64,000 nucleotides of DNA from Candidatus Yanofskyibacteriota bacterium (GTDB lineage Bacteria > Patescibacteria > Paceibacteria > 2-02-FULL-40-12 > IGHO2-12-FULL-4). Below are positions 47,977-55,810 of the stretch, piece by piece (position 1 is the first letter of the stretch; every line of letters starts with the position of its first letter). The stretch lies in NCBI GenBank assembly GCA_016185525.1, contig JACPNK010000005.1:62001-126000 (forward strand). Direction: 5' to 3'. Position numbers and translations under genes: made by a program. The notes under the pieces were generated by a model. The model had not been told where the DNA came from. It saw only the letters and a program-made list of their open reading frames with translations, and did no database searches.

Positions 47977-50223
47977 TTACTCAAAGTGTCTTATTTTTTG
48001 AAAGTTAGCCACTTGAGTCTTAAGAAGGGGAGACTTTTTCAGATTCGGGTCATCTTTCAACAAAAGCTTAGCTTCCAGCCGAGCTTTTTTTATTAACTCC
48101 AAATCGGTTAGAGAAGCCATTGCCAAGTCGGGTAAACCGGATTGTTTGGTGCCGACAAATTCTCCGGGTCCGCGCAAAAGCAAGTCTTGTTCAGCCAGCT
48201 TAAACCCGTCATCGCAACTCTCTAAAGCTTTGAGTCTTTTGTTCTCAAAACGGTTGTTGCCACCGTTGACCAAAAAGCAATAAGACTGATGTTCAGCCCG
48301 CCCCACCCTGCCCCTAAACTGGTGCAGTTGCGACAAACCGAACCTTTCAGCATTTTCAATCAGCATGACCGAGGCATTTGGAATATCAACGCCAACTTCA
48401 ACAACCGAGGTAGACACCAAAATGTGATACTTCCTGTTTTTAAAATCTTCCATGATTTTTTCTTTTTCTTTAGGCTTCATCTTTCCATGAAGCATGGCGA
48501 TTTTAAAATTGGGAAAAATACTTTTTGAAAGTTTTTCGTATTCAGCAGTAACAGCCTTAACTTCCGCCCACAACACATTCATCTTGTTTTGTTTTCCCGA
48601 AGTCTTAATCACCTCTTGCGGGTTGCCCAGCTCAATACGGGGACATATCACAAAAGACTGTCGGCCGGATAGAATTTCTTTTTCAACAAAACCATAAACT
48701 TCAGAAGATTTATCTTTTGTAAAAACTTTGGTAATAATTTTCTTTCGGTCTTTTGGCTTTTCTTTGATTAAAGAAACATCCAAGTCGCCGTATACCGTCA
48801 ATGCCAAAGTGCGGGGGATGGGAGTTGCTGTCATAGATAGCAAGTGCGGTGTTAGTTCTTGATTTTTAACAAGCTTCATTCTTTGCTCAATACCGAAACG
48901 ATGCTGTTCGTCTATTACTATCAAACCGAGATTTTTAAACTTCACATTTTTTTGTATAACCGCGTGCGTGCCGACTATAATGTCTATCCGGCCATAGGCA
49001 ATTTTCTTTTGCATTAACTTTTTAGGTATTTTTTCTTCGGTAACTTCATCAGTCGGCCATTGTTTTGTCTCGTTTCCAGTCAAGAGTCCAATGGTTAAGT
49101 TAGGCAAATCAGCCACACCCCTACTCGAAAATTCCCGAGCGAAGAGTCGAGGGTCGAGAGTGGGCGGTGTGGCTGATTTGCTATCAACTTTGTATTGTAA
49201 ATTTACCAGTAACGACTTTATCGTTGCGTAATGCTGATGCGCCAGTATCTCTGTTGGCGCCAAAAAAACTGCCTGAAAACCTGAGTCAGCTGCCTGATAT
49301 GCTGCGATTACGGCAACGATCGTCTTGCCTGAACCGACATCTCCGTTCAACAGCCTATTCATGGGATAACTTCTGCCAAAATCTTTCATAATCTCAAAAG
49401 CGCAGATCCTTTGATCATTTGTCAGAGCAAATGGCAAACTCTCAACAAAATCTTTTACCAACTCCGGTTTGAAGATTACTGAAGGCGCTTTAAGTTTAGA
49501 AAGGCCGCGCCGGCCCAGAAGAGATTTAATCTGAAATAAAAGCAATTCGTCAAAGGCGACTCTTTTTCTGGCAACTTCGGCTTCGACAACAGATTCCGGA
49601 AAGTGGATTGTTTTAATTGCTTGAACCAAATCCGGAAAATCGTATTTTTTTCTGATACCTTCAGGCAGGTAGTCGTAAATTCCGTCAACGGTAGCCAGCA
49701 AAGGTTTTATTAAAAAACGGAGATATTTTGAGGAAATACCCTCTGTTTCCGGGTACACAGGAACCAATCTGCCGGTATGAACCAGTTCCGTTTGCGGTTG
49801 GTAGTTTGAGTTATGAATCTTTTCGTAAGAAGGGCTGGAAAGATAAATTCCACGCTTATCCAAAGCCACCTTACCGGATAAACTGACCAGACTTCCTTCA
49901 GCAAGAGAGTTTTCTATATACGGTTGATTGAACCAAACCACCCGGAGTTGTTCATCGGCATCTTTTATATGAGCCTCCGTTATAGACAACCGGCGGTGCC
50001 AAATATTAGTTGTCTTTATCTTCATCACTTCGCCCACCACGCTAACAACCCTGCCAGTCTCTTTGACCTCGCCAACACCAACTATTTGGGTAAAATCTTC
50101 GTAACGGCTGGGAAAATGCCAGAGCAAATCTTTGATAGTTTTAATGCCCAGTCTTTTCAGTCTTGGCAAATTCTTAGGCCCAACTTTAGGCAATTTTTCT
50201 ATAGGAGTAGTCAGATCAAGCAT
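47977..50223 (-). CDS. recG: ATP-dependent DNA helicase RecG with palindromic insertion
   Basis: 748 residues, slightly longer than usual. The wedge OB domain starts LPKVGPKNLPRLKRLGIKTI. The helicase core has Walker A NGDVGSGKTIVAVIAA, VIDEQHRFGIEQR, MTATPIPRTLALT and the final QHQ-like LSQLHQFRGRVGR. RecG regresses stalled forks and branch-migrates recombination intermediates. Between QHYATIKSLLVNL and IGLLTG there are about 26 extra residues (around ATPPTLDPRLFAREFSSRGV) encoded by a 78-bp palindrome at 49104-49181; other RecGs go directly from one to the other. Confidence 0.96.
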   Translation of the reverse strand: MLDLTTPIEKLPKVGPKNLPRLKRLGIKTIKDLLWHFPSRYEDFTQIVGVGEVKETGRVVSVVGEVMKIKTTNIWHRRLSITEAHIKDADEQLRVVWFNQPYIENSLAEGSLVSLSGKVALDKRGIYLSSPSYEKIHNSNYQPQTELVHTGRLVPVYPETEGISSKYLRFLIKPLLATVDGIYDYLPEGIRKKYDFPDLVQAIKTIHFPESVVEAEVARKRVAFDELLLFQIKSLLGRRGLSKLKAPSVIFKPELVKDFVESLPFALTNDQRICAFEIMKDFGRSYPMNRLLNGDVGSGKTIVAVIAAYQAADSGFQAVFLAPTEILAHQHYATIKSLLVNLQYKVDSKSATPPTLDPRLFAREFSSRGVADLPNLTIGLLTGNETKQWPTDEVTEEKIPKKLMQKKIAYGRIDIIVGTHAVIQKNVKFKNLGLIVIDEQHRFGIEQRMKLVKNQELTPHLLSMTATPIPRTLALTVYGDLDVSLIKEKPKDRKKIITKVFTKDKSSEVYGFVEKEILSGRQSFVICPRIELGNPQEVIKTSGKQNKMNVLWAEVKAVTAEYEKLSKSIFPNFKIAMLHGKMKPKEKEKIMEDFKNRKYHILVSTSVVEVGVDIPNASVMLIENAERFGLSQLHQFRGRVGRAEHQSYCFLVNGGNNRFENKRLKALESCDDGFKLAEQDLLLRGPGEFVGTKQSGLPDLAMASLTDLELIKKARLEAKLLLKDDPNLKKSPLLKTQVANFQKIRHFE
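49104..49181. repeat. Palindrome inserted in frame inside recG
   Basis: GCAAATCAGCCACACC (49104-49119) and its exact complement (49166-49181), loop 46 nt. The reading frame is preserved, adding about 26 residues between helicase motifs Ia and Ib. Confidence 0.85.
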
Positions 50224-50298
50224 ATAATCTTAATATCATTTCTAGCCGCGCCTTAAAAGCGTGCGCAAACTTTCAAGACAGCACATATGAGTTTGAGG

Positions 50299-50664
50299 TT
50301 AGAAAGACCTCAATAGCAACCAAAAGAAAAGAAAGCCAAACCCCCATATTGGTATGGTTAAATAGCTGGTATGGCGTCCGGGCAAAGGATAGCGCTCATA
50401 TAACCAAAGACGAGAACCCATAACTTTGTACCAAGAAAAACCCACCGCCCATTCAAGAGCCGGTCCTATTAAAGATGTAACCAAGAAAACATATAATGGT
50501 TTCCATCCTAGCCAAAATACAAGCAGGACAATACCTATAGTCGGTATCAAGATAATAAAAAAATATTCTTGCCACAAGAATTGATGTTTGCCTTTACTAT
50601 ATAAAAAGGCCAACAGAAATCCTGTGAAGATTAAGACTAAATAAAAGATTGAGAATTTTATCAT
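50299..50664 (-). CDS. Small multi-pass membrane protein
   Basis: 121 residues from ATG 50664; the upstream in-frame start adds only a polar stretch. Four hydrophobic helices: FSIFYLVLIFTGFLLAFLY, YFFIILIPTIGIVLLVFWLG, PLYVFLVTSLIGPALEWAVG and TIPIWGFGFLFFWLLL. Conserved-looking loop residues include EWAVG and WLYERYPLPGRHTSY. No family recognised. Upstream, 50665-50894 has no gene. Confidence 0.65.
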   Translation of the reverse strand: MIKFSIFYLVLIFTGFLLAFLYSKGKHQFLWQEYFFIILIPTIGIVLLVFWLGWKPLYVFLVTSLIGPALEWAVGFSWYKVMGSRLWLYERYPLPGRHTSYLTIPIWGFGFLFFWLLLRSF

Positions 50665-50699
50665 GACCGTTTTCTGTAAAAACCCAAACCCTTCCAAAA

Positions 50700-50870
50700 C
50701 TTATAGAGAGGCGTACTGACTTGTCCGTCCGAAGCTTTAGCGAAGGAGGATGACAATTTCCAAATTTTCTTTGGCGGAGTTCGGATTACTGAAATTCTAG
50801 CGAATTTCAGTCTTGGCGGCAAATTCTTTGAAAAACAAAACCGCCAGAGGCCTTTCGACATAGCGGTTTG
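50700..50870. repeat. Gene-free stretch with several hairpins
   Basis: TCCGAAGCTTTAGCGAAGGAGGA, CTGAAATTCTAGCGAATTTCAG and CCGCCAGAGGCC..TAGCGG are each inverted repeats. The first (FAKAS-type when read as protein) is a common CPR intergenic word. No gene seen. Confidence 0.55.
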
Positions 50871-50894
50871 AGCAGTCAGTCTGCTTAGTCCTTT

Positions 50895-51359
50895 TCAGGA
50901 ACGAGTCGGTTTCTCCGAAAGGAGAGTACCGATCCATTCCATGTTGCCTTTGTGGTTCTCGAACCAGGGCCATCGAGCTCTTGCGGCATCACGATTGAAA
51001 GGGTCGCCGATAATAAGCTCGACGGTCTCGTTGTCCTCGATTGCGATCTTGACCTTGTCGAAATCCGCAACCTCGATAGTACAGACTTCTTCACGACCAA
51101 ACTCGTTCTCAGCTGGTGCATAGATACGCACCTTAACCTCGAAGGGATTGTAGTCATTTTCCCCACGAATATCGACGTCGAGAGAATGAGTGGCTTGTTG
51201 AGGATTCTGTCCTCTGACGAAGTGCTCTGGACACATGCACTCATCGATCTTGAAGAAAAACATTGTCCCTTGAAGATCCTCAATCATGCAATTCTCGCCA
51301 CGATGAGCATCAAAATACTTTCCTTTAACCAACGAACGAAGTCCTGTATAGACATGCAT
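50895..51359 (-). CDS. Unknown soluble protein, well-expressed gene
   Basis: 154 residues. AAAGGAGGT lies just before ATG 51359, and a near-consensus promoter precedes it. No family recognised. The N-terminus (MHVYTGLRSLVKGKYFDAHR) is followed by Cys residues at IDECMCPEHF and beta-rich acidic segments (TIEVADFDKVKIAIEDNETV, ELIIGDPFN), ending WPWFENHKGNMEWIGTLL. No signal peptide or membrane helix. Codon use is markedly more GC-rich than neighbours, as in the gene at 32002. Overlapping frames on both strands are shadows: only this one has the start signals. Confidence 0.75.
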   Translation of the reverse strand: MHVYTGLRSLVKGKYFDAHRGENCMIEDLQGTMFFFKIDECMCPEHFVRGQNPQQATHSLDVDIRGENDYNPFEVKVRIYAPAENEFGREEVCTIEVADFDKVKIAIEDNETVELIIGDPFNRDAARARWPWFENHKGNMEWIGTLLSEKPTRS

Positions 51360-51410
51360 TTACTACCTCCTTTTTTGACAAAAACCGACTGAAACGAAAG
51401 TTCAGCCCAC

Positions 51411-51439
51411 ATCATACCATATCTTATCGTTGTTGTAAA
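51411..51439 (-). promoter_or_regulatory. Promoter of the 154-residue gene
   Basis: On the minus strand TTTACA, 17-nt spacer, TATGAT; a small CTGAAC..GTTTCAG hairpin lies in the leader. Confidence 0.75.
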
Positions 51440-51542
51440 TAGCAACAACAAACAAGATAACAAAAAAGCCCATATTCAGGCTATTTCTTACTCTTAAACT
51501 CTTATTAAAATTTTTCTTTTCTGCTTCTATAAAATATGGTTT

Positions 51543-51660
51543 CCTCTAGAGGCGGGGTTTTCGGGGAAGTGAAACTTTTCACTTTCCCTCAATACCCTTC
51601 TCATCCCACCAAAACAGATAATTAACAATACCTTCAAAAGGAAGATATTGTTAATTCCTG
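51543..51660 (-). repeat. Structured trailer element behind tRNA-Leu
   Basis: Reading from the tRNA: a 15-bp AATTAACAATATCTT hairpin, GGTGGGAT (inverted copy of the tRNA T-stem ATCCCACC), then GAAGGGTATTGAG, AAGTGAAAAGTTTCACTT, GAAAACCCCGCCTC and AGAGG. The last blocks are shared with the trailer of tRNA-Ser(GCT) at 60961-61029. Confidence 0.75.
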
Positions 51661-51663
51661 ATG

Positions 51664-51746
51664 TGCTCGGGGTGGGATTCGAACCCACATGGGCTTGCGC
51701 CCACAGCATTTTAAGTGCTGCGTGTAAACCATTCCACCACCCGAGC
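51664..51746 (-). tRNA. tRNA-Leu(TAA)
   Basis: Acceptor GCTCGGG pairs with CCCGAGC. Stem CAGCA/TGCTG with loop CTTAAAA gives TAA. Long variable arm TGGGCGCAAGCCCA. No encoded CCA. Confidence 0.95.
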
Positions 51747-51757
51747 AATTTAGATTT

Positions 51758-52468
51758 TCAAGTCTTCTCACTCTTCTTAGCCCATTCTACCGCCTCGGCC
51801 AAAGAGTGGAAAGTGCCTGCGTCAACCCAAAAACCCCCAACAAATTCAGCTTTCATTTTTTTATTCCGGATGTAGGCGTTGTTTACGTCAGTGATTTCAA
51901 ATTCGCCGCGAGCCGACGGCTTAAGCGTGCGGATAATATCAAACACTTTTGAATCATACTGATACAACCCGGTAACAGCAAAAGGGGATAGCGCTTTTTT
52001 GGGCTTTTCAACGATGGCCGAAACCAGCTTGCCTTTTAACGTCGCCACACCGAATCTTTCCGGATCCGGAACCTTCTTTAAAAATATCCTTGCTCCGCCG
52101 GAAAAAGTTTTGATTGCTTTGGAAAAAGTATCCTCAAAAACATTATCGCCTAAAATTACAGTCATTAAATCTTTGCCGACAAATTCTTCGGCTAGCAAAA
52201 GAGCGTGAGCTATGCCCAAAGTTTTTTCTTGCACTCTATAGGTAAAATTTGCCCCGAAATCTCTGCCCGAACCAAGATATTCTATAAAATCTCCGGAGTG
52301 CTCGCGCCCGGAAACGATTAAAATGTCTTTTATACCAGACTTTAAGAGGGTGTTTAGTGGGTACTCAATCAAGGCCCGGTCAAAAACGGGCAACAAACTT
52401 TTGTTTACTAAATTTGTCAGCGGCCGAAGGCGCGTACCGTTGCCGCCGGCCAAGATGACTCCACGCAT
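51758..52468 (-). CDS. Sugar nucleotidyltransferase (RmlA-like)
   Basis: 236 residues. MRGVILAGGNGTRLRPLTN carries the GGxGTRL nucleotide-binding signature. KSLLPVFDRALIEYPL, ILGDNVFED (metal-binding Asp), VEKPKK and TGLYQYDSKVFDIIR follow the glucose-1-phosphate thymidylyltransferase pattern. It activates a sugar-1-phosphate for surface glycan synthesis. About 50 residues shorter than classical RmlA, lacking the C-terminal allosteric/dimer helices, so the exact nucleotide and sugar are uncertain. May work with the epimerase at 11013. Confidence 0.88.
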   Translation of the reverse strand: MRGVILAGGNGTRLRPLTNLVNKSLLPVFDRALIEYPLNTLLKSGIKDILIVSGREHSGDFIEYLGSGRDFGANFTYRVQEKTLGIAHALLLAEEFVGKDLMTVILGDNVFEDTFSKAIKTFSGGARIFLKKVPDPERFGVATLKGKLVSAIVEKPKKALSPFAVTGLYQYDSKVFDIIRTLKPSARGEFEITDVNNAYIRNKKMKAEFVGGFWVDAGTFHSLAEAVEWAKKSEKT

Positions 52469-52479
52469 GGATAATTTGT

Positions 52480-52914
52480 TTAAATTGGTTTGTGTCTAGA
52501 TTTATTTAAAACTTTCATTCTTAAATAAATCTTTTCTAGCCTTGCATCACTCTCTGGATTTGACTTGGGTTTTATAATAGAAAGGGCATCTAGCAAGAGC
52601 TCGGCTTGTTTTTTCTTTACACGGATGTGCTGTAACATGGGTGGCAAGAACTTTCTAATCTCGTTTGAATAAAGAGTGAGATAGTACATTAACCGTTTAC
52701 TGCCTTTTGCTTCGCGCAATCTTTTTTTATCAAATTTTTGCATGATAAACTCCAATCCCTCTTTATCTGACATTCCAACAGATATGCGTAACTCCCAAAC
52801 CCAGCCCCGCTTGCCACAATGTTTTGTTTTTGCAAAATGTTTAGCAACTACAAAACTTCCTTCGCCGTCGAGTAGCCCTGCTATATAAGCATAGTCCGTA
52901 TCAGTTAATTCCAC
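52480..52914 (-). CDS. Free-standing LAGLIDADG endonuclease
   Basis: 144 residues. YAYIAGLLDGEGSFVVAKHF is a LAGLIDADG motif with the catalytic acidic residue, followed by the beta-rich saddle (WELRISVGMSDKEGLEFIM, LMYYLTLYSNEIRKFLPPML) and helical tail. A single motif implies a homodimer. Homing endonucleases of this type usually sit in introns or inteins or stand alone between genes; here neither neighbour is split, so it is free-standing. It follows the VanX-like gene and precedes rmlA by 11 bases. Confidence 0.85.
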   Translation of the reverse strand: MELTDTDYAYIAGLLDGEGSFVVAKHFAKTKHCGKRGWVWELRISVGMSDKEGLEFIMQKFDKKRLREAKGSKRLMYYLTLYSNEIRKFLPPMLQHIRVKKKQAELLLDALSIIKPKSNPESDARLEKIYLRMKVLNKSRHKPI

Positions 52915-52980
52915 GGGTTAATTTTATCATACTGTATTGAGATTACCACCCGCACAATATACACCTTTCATTGTTGAAAG

Positions 52981-53535
52981 TTAGTAATTTTTAGGCGATG
53001 TTGGATCGTAATTAAAATGAAAATACTCTCGTTTTTTGCCTAATCTAAAACCATTATTCTGCATAATGCCTATGAGTATTTCTTGAAGTTCTTGGTAGCT
53101 TCTGTTGCTTTGTTTATAAAAATCAACAAAATAGCCATTAATTCCATCTTTCTTGTCATGTAAAATAATTTTTTTACCATCTTTCCACGATGCCACGTCT
53201 ACTGACTTGCCAGTCGAGTGGGGCATATCGATTATATTTAGTATACGATTGGTATCAACTTCGCCGATTTTCTCTTTCATTTTGTTATTAACAAGAGTAT
53301 ACAAGTCTTTTGATCTGTATCCTTCTGTAATGTAAAGCCGATACTCTTTATTTTGAAGTTCTCTATCAGCACTTTTTAATGCCTGAACTATGTCTTTATG
53401 AACCAAAACACGCTCGTCGTGCAAATCAACACTTACTAGATCTTCCTTAGAAATTCCTATTTCAACTCCTTTGCGCCAATAAAAATTACTGCCTAACAAG
53501 TCATAATCGTCAATGTAAACAAAGTTTTTGTCCAT
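52981..53535 (-). CDS. VanX/M15D-type D-Ala-D-Ala dipeptidase
   Basis: 184 residues. YITEGYRSKDLY (Arg of the active site), MPHSTGKSVDVASW (zinc His and Asp as HxxxxxxD) and REYFHFNY (catalytic Glu and third zinc His) are the M15D motifs. The enzyme cleaves D-Ala-D-Ala dipeptides. No signal peptide, so cytoplasmic, and recycling of wall peptides is more likely than vancomycin resistance since vanH/vanA are absent. The start lies two bases past the 3' end of tRNA-Cys, suggesting co-transcription. Confidence 0.85.
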   Translation of the reverse strand: MDKNFVYIDDYDLLGSNFYWRKGVEIGISKEDLVSVDLHDERVLVHKDIVQALKSADRELQNKEYRLYITEGYRSKDLYTLVNNKMKEKIGEVDTNRILNIIDMPHSTGKSVDVASWKDGKKIILHDKKDGINGYFVDFYKQSNRSYQELQEILIGIMQNNGFRLGKKREYFHFNYDPTSPKNY

Positions 53536-53537
53536 TG

Positions 53538-53609
53538 AGGCGGCAGCGAGAATTGCACTCGCGTATATTCCTTTTGCAGAGGAACGCCTTACTCCTTGGC
53601 TATGCCGCC
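53538..53609 (-). tRNA. tRNA-Cys(GCA)
   Basis: Acceptor GGCGGCA pairs with TGCCGCC. Stem TTCCT/AGGAA with loop CTGCAAA gives GCA; U73 discriminator as expected for tRNA-Cys. No encoded CCA. Confidence 0.94.
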
Positions 53610-53611
53610 GT

Positions 53612-53953
53612 CTATTTCTCTTTAACTTTTTCTATTATTTTCTCTACTTCAGCTGCTCTTTCCTCTGTTTCATCCAGAACAAAAAACAATTTGGGAACTG
53701 GCCGCATTTGCAGTTTTTTATTCAACGTCTGCTGAAAAAAATATATATTTCTGTTAATATTTTCCAAAACTTTTTTAGCGACATCTAAAGGAAAAATGGA
53801 GACGTAGACCCTGGCGTGATTATGATCCTCCGAAATAACTGCCCGGGTTACCGTAACCAAAGCTTCAAAATCAAGATCAAGTTCGCGATGCAAAATCTTT
53901 CCCACCTCATCTCTAACCAAATCGCCAATCTTTTCTTTACGATATAACGACAT
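53612..53953 (-). CDS. rbfA: Ribosome-binding factor A
   Basis: 113 residues. KH-like 30S maturation factor that binds near the 16S 5' helix. Signature parts: RKEKIGDLVRDEVGKIL at the N-terminus, VTRAVISEDHNHARVYVSIF (strands) and LNKKLQMRPVPKLFFVLDET near the end. Lies 29 bases downstream of infB, the usual infB-rbfA order, and its stop is two bases from tRNA-Cys, so infB-rbfA-tRNA-Cys-vanX form a tightly packed run. Confidence 0.95.
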   Translation of the reverse strand: MSLYRKEKIGDLVRDEVGKILHRELDLDFEALVTVTRAVISEDHNHARVYVSIFPLDVAKKVLENINRNIYFFQQTLNKKLQMRPVPKLFFVLDETEERAAEVEKIIEKVKEK

Positions 53954-53982
53954 AAAAAATTAATAAGAAATAAATTTTTAAC

Positions 53983-55512
53983 CTAGAGCGATCTTTTTAT
54001 TTTTTCCTCTTCGTAAACTTCTAAGATGTCTCCCTCTTTGACAAACATATTTGGAGCGATCGGCTGACCGAAATCAACTCTTAAGCCGGCCTCTAAACCC
54101 TCGGCGACTTCTTCAACATCCGCTTTTTGCTGTTGAAGCTGTCCGAGCTTTCCTTTCGTTATTACATTACTGTTTCTAGTTACCTCAATCAACGCGCCTC
54201 TCTTGATTTTACCAGAAACCACTTTTCCTCCCACAACCTGATTTTTAGGATCCTTTTTGAATAAGGCCAACACCTTAAGCTTACCCAAGGAAATTCTATT
54301 AATTTCCGGGTCTAAAAGGTCGGACATCTTTCTTTTTACCTCCTCCACCAGTTCATATATTATATCAAAGGATTCCACAACAACTCCTTCTCTTTCTGCT
54401 ATCTGACGAAGAGAACTACTGACCGGAACGTGAAAACCGACAACCACCGCTTTGGTTGCTACGGCCTTTTTAATATCGCCCTCCGAAATATTACCGACAC
54501 CGTAATCTACAATTTTGTAACTTACCTCCTCCGATTTTATCGTCCTCAAAACTTGGTCAATTGCCTCAAGAGAACTTGAAACATCGGCTTTCACAATTAA
54601 GTTCAGGCTTTTATTTTTACTTTTTTCCGGACCGCTTTCTTGGACAAAAATTACCGGCTGGCCCAACGTTGAATTCTCTTTGGCCAGTTTTAAAGCTTCT
54701 TCTCTGGACTCAGCTTTTCTTACAATAGAGCCTAGGATTGGGGGAGTACCCCAGCCCAAAACTACCGAAGGCTTTGAAGCGCCGGCTTCCGTTATACTTC
54801 TGCCCAAAAAGTCTGACATTGATTTTATCCTGACAGCTTCCGCTCCAGCAACGACCCAGTCGTTAACACGAAAAAAACCGCTTTTCACTAAAATTGTAGC
54901 CACGTAGCCACGTCGGCTGTCAAGATGCGAATCAATTATAATTCCGGTGGTGGAGGTGTCGTCTGATTTCAGTTCTTCCAGCTCGGCTACCAGAAGAATC
55001 ATCTCCAGCAAAGAATCTATGCCTTGCCCTGTTTTCGCTGATACTTCAACTGCCGGGACTTTACCGCCCCACTCTTCTATAAAAACATTATTTTCAGAAA
55101 GTTCCTGTTTAACTCTCTGCACATTGGCATTTTCTTTGTCCACCTTGTTTATGGCAACAATAAAAGGAGTTTTGGTGTCTTCAATAATTTTGATAGCTTC
55201 CTTTGTTTGCGGCTTGACTCCTTCATCGGCGGCTACAACCAGAACAGCTACATCGGCCACGTTAGCGCCTCTGGAACGTATGGCTGAAAAAGCTTCGTGG
55301 CCGGGTGTGTCCAAGAACGTAATCATCTTTCCATTAGACTCTACTTGATAAGCTCCGATATGTTGGGTAATCCCGCCAGCTTCGCCTTCGGCAATTTTAG
55401 TCTTACGAATATAATCCAGAATTTTGGTCTTACCGTGGTCAACGTGTCCCAAAACAACCACAATTGGTGGTCTGGTTTGAAAATTTACCTTTTTTCCCTG
55501 TGTTTCTGCCAT
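53983..55512 (-). CDS. infB: Translation initiation factor IF-2 (short form)
   Basis: 509 residues; lacks the long N-terminal domains of E. coli IF-2 and begins almost at the G domain. GHVDHGKT (residues 22-29) is G1, followed by GGITQHIGAYQV, DTPGHEAF, NKVDKENA and SAKTGQGI. Domain III and the C-terminal fMet-tRNA-binding C2 domain (SGKIKRGALIEVTRN, EAGLRVDFGQPIAPN) follow. It positions initiator tRNA on the 30S subunit and promotes subunit joining. The short form is usual in small genomes. A family A palindrome lies 55 bp upstream. Confidence 0.97.
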   Translation of the reverse strand: MAETQGKKVNFQTRPPIVVVLGHVDHGKTKILDYIRKTKIAEGEAGGITQHIGAYQVESNGKMITFLDTPGHEAFSAIRSRGANVADVAVLVVAADEGVKPQTKEAIKIIEDTKTPFIVAINKVDKENANVQRVKQELSENNVFIEEWGGKVPAVEVSAKTGQGIDSLLEMILLVAELEELKSDDTSTTGIIIDSHLDSRRGYVATILVKSGFFRVNDWVVAGAEAVRIKSMSDFLGRSITEAGASKPSVVLGWGTPPILGSIVRKAESREEALKLAKENSTLGQPVIFVQESGPEKSKNKSLNLIVKADVSSSLEAIDQVLRTIKSEEVSYKIVDYGVGNISEGDIKKAVATKAVVVGFHVPVSSSLRQIAEREGVVVESFDIIYELVEEVKRKMSDLLDPEINRISLGKLKVLALFKKDPKNQVVGGKVVSGKIKRGALIEVTRNSNVITKGKLGQLQQQKADVEEVAEGLEAGLRVDFGQPIAPNMFVKEGDILEVYEEEKIKRSL

Positions 55513-55567
55513 ATTAGAAGTTCAGAAAATATAGCATTTTAAAGTGTTTTGGGCAAATTGTTGTATC

Positions 55568-55760
55568 ATATCAAACTTGGCAAACACTGCTTCTTTAGTA
55601 CGTTCGTCTGCTCCTGCCTGCCTGCCGGCAGGCAGGCGGCAGACTCACTCGCGCTGAAGTTGGGGTTTGCTCGCAGTTAAAAGAATAATTATACTGCTCG
55701 CAACCAAGCAACCCTCAACTTCAGAGCGACCGCAGAAGCAGTGTTTGCCAAGTTTGATAT
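55568..55760. repeat. Palindromic intergenic element, family A copy 2
   Basis: 193 bp with perfect 27-bp outer arms (55568-55594 and 55734-55760; first half ATATCAAACTTGGCAAACAC). Inside are CCTGCCTGCCGGCAGGCAGG, CTCACTCGCG and a long imperfect inverted repeat round AATTATACT. The inner 150 bp is nearly identical to 27157-27309. Between infB and the PBP gene. Confidence 0.9.
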
Positions 55761-55810
55761 AAAAAAACCGCTTCTTGCGAAGCGGTACCTGTTTGTTTAG
55801 ATACCGGAAT

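Noticed and set aside
50885..51283. 132-residue frame on the minus strand overlapping the 154-residue gene
   Set aside because: Different frame, no ribosome binding site, very Ser/Arg-rich; the 50895-51359 frame has promoter and AAAGGAGGT.
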